The notes under the pieces: model-generated
Told to the model about the DNA's origin: nothing
What the model saw: only the letters and a program-made list of their open reading frames with translations
Databases searched by the model: none
Translations under genes and position numbers: made by a program
Shown: piece after piece, positions 4,975 through 6,377 of the stretch
How positions within the stretch are numbered: the first letter of the stretch is position 1
Layout: each line of letters starts with the position of its first letter
From: Atopobium sp. UBA6362
GTDB taxonomy: Bacteria > Actinomycetota > Coriobacteriia > Coriobacteriales > Atopobiaceae
Direction of reading: 5' to 3'
DNA: 6,377 nt
NCBI GenBank assembly: GCA_002440065.1
Contig: DJRK01000073.1
Coordinates: 1,970 to 8,346 of the forward strand

Positions 4975-6377
4975 ATGACTACTTTAGATACCTCACATAT
5001 CCGCAACTTCTCTATCGTTGCGCACATCGACCACGGCAAGTCGACCATCTCGGACCGCATCCTCGAGCTCACCCACACGGTCGAGGAGAGGGACATGGAG
5101 TCCCAGCTCCTCGACACGATGGACATCGAGCGCGAGCGCGGCATCACCATCAAGTCGAACGCCGTGCGCGTGGAGTACGACGCCGATGACGGGCAGACGT
5201 ACCAGTTCAACCTCATAGACACCCCAGGCCACGTGGACTTCACCTACGAGGTCTCTCGCTCGCTCGCCGCGTGCGAGGGCGCCGTGCTCGTGGTCGACGC
5301 GACGCAGGGCGTCGAGGCGCAGACCGTCTCGAACGCGACGCTCGCCATGAACGCGAACCTCGACATCGTGCCCGCTATCAACAAGATCGACCTGCCGAGC
5401 GCCCATCCCGAGGAGGTCAAGGAGGAGATCGAGGAGGACCTGGCCATCCCGGCCGAGGACGCGGTGTGCGTCTCGGGAAAGACGGGCGAGGGTATCCACG
5501 ACCTCCTGGAAGCCATCGTCTTCCTCGTGAGCCCGCCCGCGGGCGACGCCTCGGCCCCGCTCAAGGCGCTTATCCTCGATTCCTACTTCGACGAGTACCG
5601 CGGCGTCGTCGCCACGGTGCGTGTGTTCGACGGCTCCATCCGCAAGGGGCAGATGCTCCGCATGATGCAGATGGGCACCGACTTCCTCGCGGACGGCGTA
5701 GGCGTGAAGCGCCCGGCCGAGCAGCCCCTTCCTGAGCTCGGCGTGGGCGAGGTCGGCTTCGTCGTCACGGGCCTCAAGGACCCCGATGCCGTCCGTGTGG
5801 GCGACACCCTCACTGACGCGGAGAACCCGACGGCCGAGCCGCTTCCCGGGTACCGCGTGGCGAAGCCCATGGTCTTCACGGGCCTCTTCCCCGTGGACAA
5901 CAAGGAGTACGAGAACCTCCGCGACGCGCTCGACAAGCTGCACGTGAACGACCCGTCGCTCACGTGGGAGCCCGAGACGTCCGTTGCCTTGGGCTTCGGA
6001 TTCCGCGTGGGCTTCCTCGGTCTTCTTCACATGGAGGTCGTGAAGGAACGCCTCGAGCGCGAGTTCAACCTGTCGCTTATCGCGACGAGCCCCTCCGTGG
6101 ACTACCACGTGTACAAGACGGACGGCACCATGGTCGAGGTCAGGAGCCCGCAGGACCTGCCCGACGTCACGCGCATCGAGCACATCGAGGAGCCGTACCT
6201 CAACGCGAAGGTCATCGTGCCGCCCGAGTTCACCGGTGCCGTGATGCAGCTCGGTATCGAGCACCGCGGCGAGATGCGCGATATGGTCTATCTCACCGAG
6301 AAGTCCGTCGAGATGCACTTCGACATACCCTTGGCCGAGTTGATCCTCGACTTCTTCGACCAGCTCAAGAGCCGCAC
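4975..6377 (+). CDS. lepA: Elongation factor 4 (LepA), 5' part
   Basis: A translational GTPase that binds the ribosome and is linked to back-translocation or to initiation and subunit assembly; its exact role is debated. The window holds 467 codons plus two bases. The family is about 600 residues, so roughly the last 130, including most of the LepA-specific C-terminal domain, lie outside. GTPase motifs are all present: AHIDHGKST (16-24), ERGITIK (54-60), DTPGH (82-86), NKID (136-139), and SGK (167-169) where SAK is usual. Domain 2 follows (about 195-285). Then come the domain III and V-like regions, with LepA-typical GFRVGFLGLLHMEVVKERLE (342-361), IEEPYLNAKVIVPPEF (404-419) and LDFFDQLKS at the edge. 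No Shine-Dalgarno sequence precedes ATG 4975, and a -10-like TATCAT sits seven bases upstream, suggesting a leaderless message. The first dozen or so codons are AT-richer than the strongly GC-biased remainder. Confidence 0.96.
   Translation, partial: MTTLDTSHIRNFSIVAHIDHGKSTISDRILELTHTVEERDMESQLLDTMDIERERGITIKSNAVRVEYDADDGQTYQFNLIDTPGHVDFTYEVSRSLAACEGAVLVVDATQGVEAQTVSNATLAMNANLDIVPAINKIDLPSAHPEEVKEEIEEDLAIPAEDAVCVSGKTGEGIHDLLEAIVFLVSPPAGDASAPLKALILDSYFDEYRGVVATVRVFDGSIRKGQMLRMMQMGTDFLADGVGVKRPAEQPLPELGVGEVGFVVTGLKDPDAVRVGDTLTDAENPTAEPLPGYRVAKPMVFTGLFPVDNKEYENLRDALDKLHVNDPSLTWEPETSVALGFGFRVGFLGLLHMEVVKERLEREFNLSLIATSPSVDYHVYKTDGTMVEVRSPQDLPDVTRIEHIEEPYLNAKVIVPPEFTGAVMQLGIEHRGEMRDMVYLTEKSVEMHFDIPLAELILDFFDQLKSR

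Noticed and set aside
4993..6318. 441-codon open frame antisense to lepA, very rich in Arg, His, Asp and Val
   Set aside because: A mirror effect of strong G/C third positions in lepA, which removes stop codons on the other strand; the composition is not protein-like.

Overview
The window is a high-GC chromosomal segment. Its base composition and gene order (comEA, comEC, holA, a convergent rpsT, then lepA) point to an actinobacterium. The style of the proteins, including a cysteine-rich ComEC, best suits the anaerobic class Coriobacteriia (Collinsella, Olsenella or Atopobium relatives). That class-level assignment is an inference from familiarity with the proteins, not a measured match. The gene order itself is old: Bacillus and Mycobacterium have similar comE-holA-rpsT-lepA neighbourhoods, and in M. 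tuberculosis rpsT also lies opposite holA. No comEB-like deaminase gene sits between comEA and comEC, as one does in Bacillus subtilis.

Layout. Positions 1-263 hold no gene I can defend, only a candidate promoter and a long T-rich leader. comEA (264-992) and comEC (985-3369) overlap by 8 bases and are clearly translationally linked. ComEA is the membrane-anchored DNA receptor and ComEC the DNA channel, with a C-terminal metallo-beta-lactamase-like nuclease domain whose metal-binding residues are all present. After a 73-base gap comes holA (3443-4405), the clamp-loader delta subunit, on the same strand. The convergent gap 4406-4580 holds a perfect 17-base inverted repeat of unknown role and the intrinsic terminator of rpsT. 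rpsT (4581-4844, minus strand, GTG start) encodes ribosomal protein S20. It diverges from lepA (from 4975, plus strand), which runs off the right edge after 467 codons.

The content is ordinary in function: DNA uptake, replication and translation. I see no sign of a defence island, mobile element, CRISPR array or new multi-gene system. What merits attention is regulatory: a compact pair of overlapping divergent promoters between rpsT and lepA, a lepA that looks leaderless, a possible translational switch in the rpsT leader, and the large hairpin between holA and rpsT.
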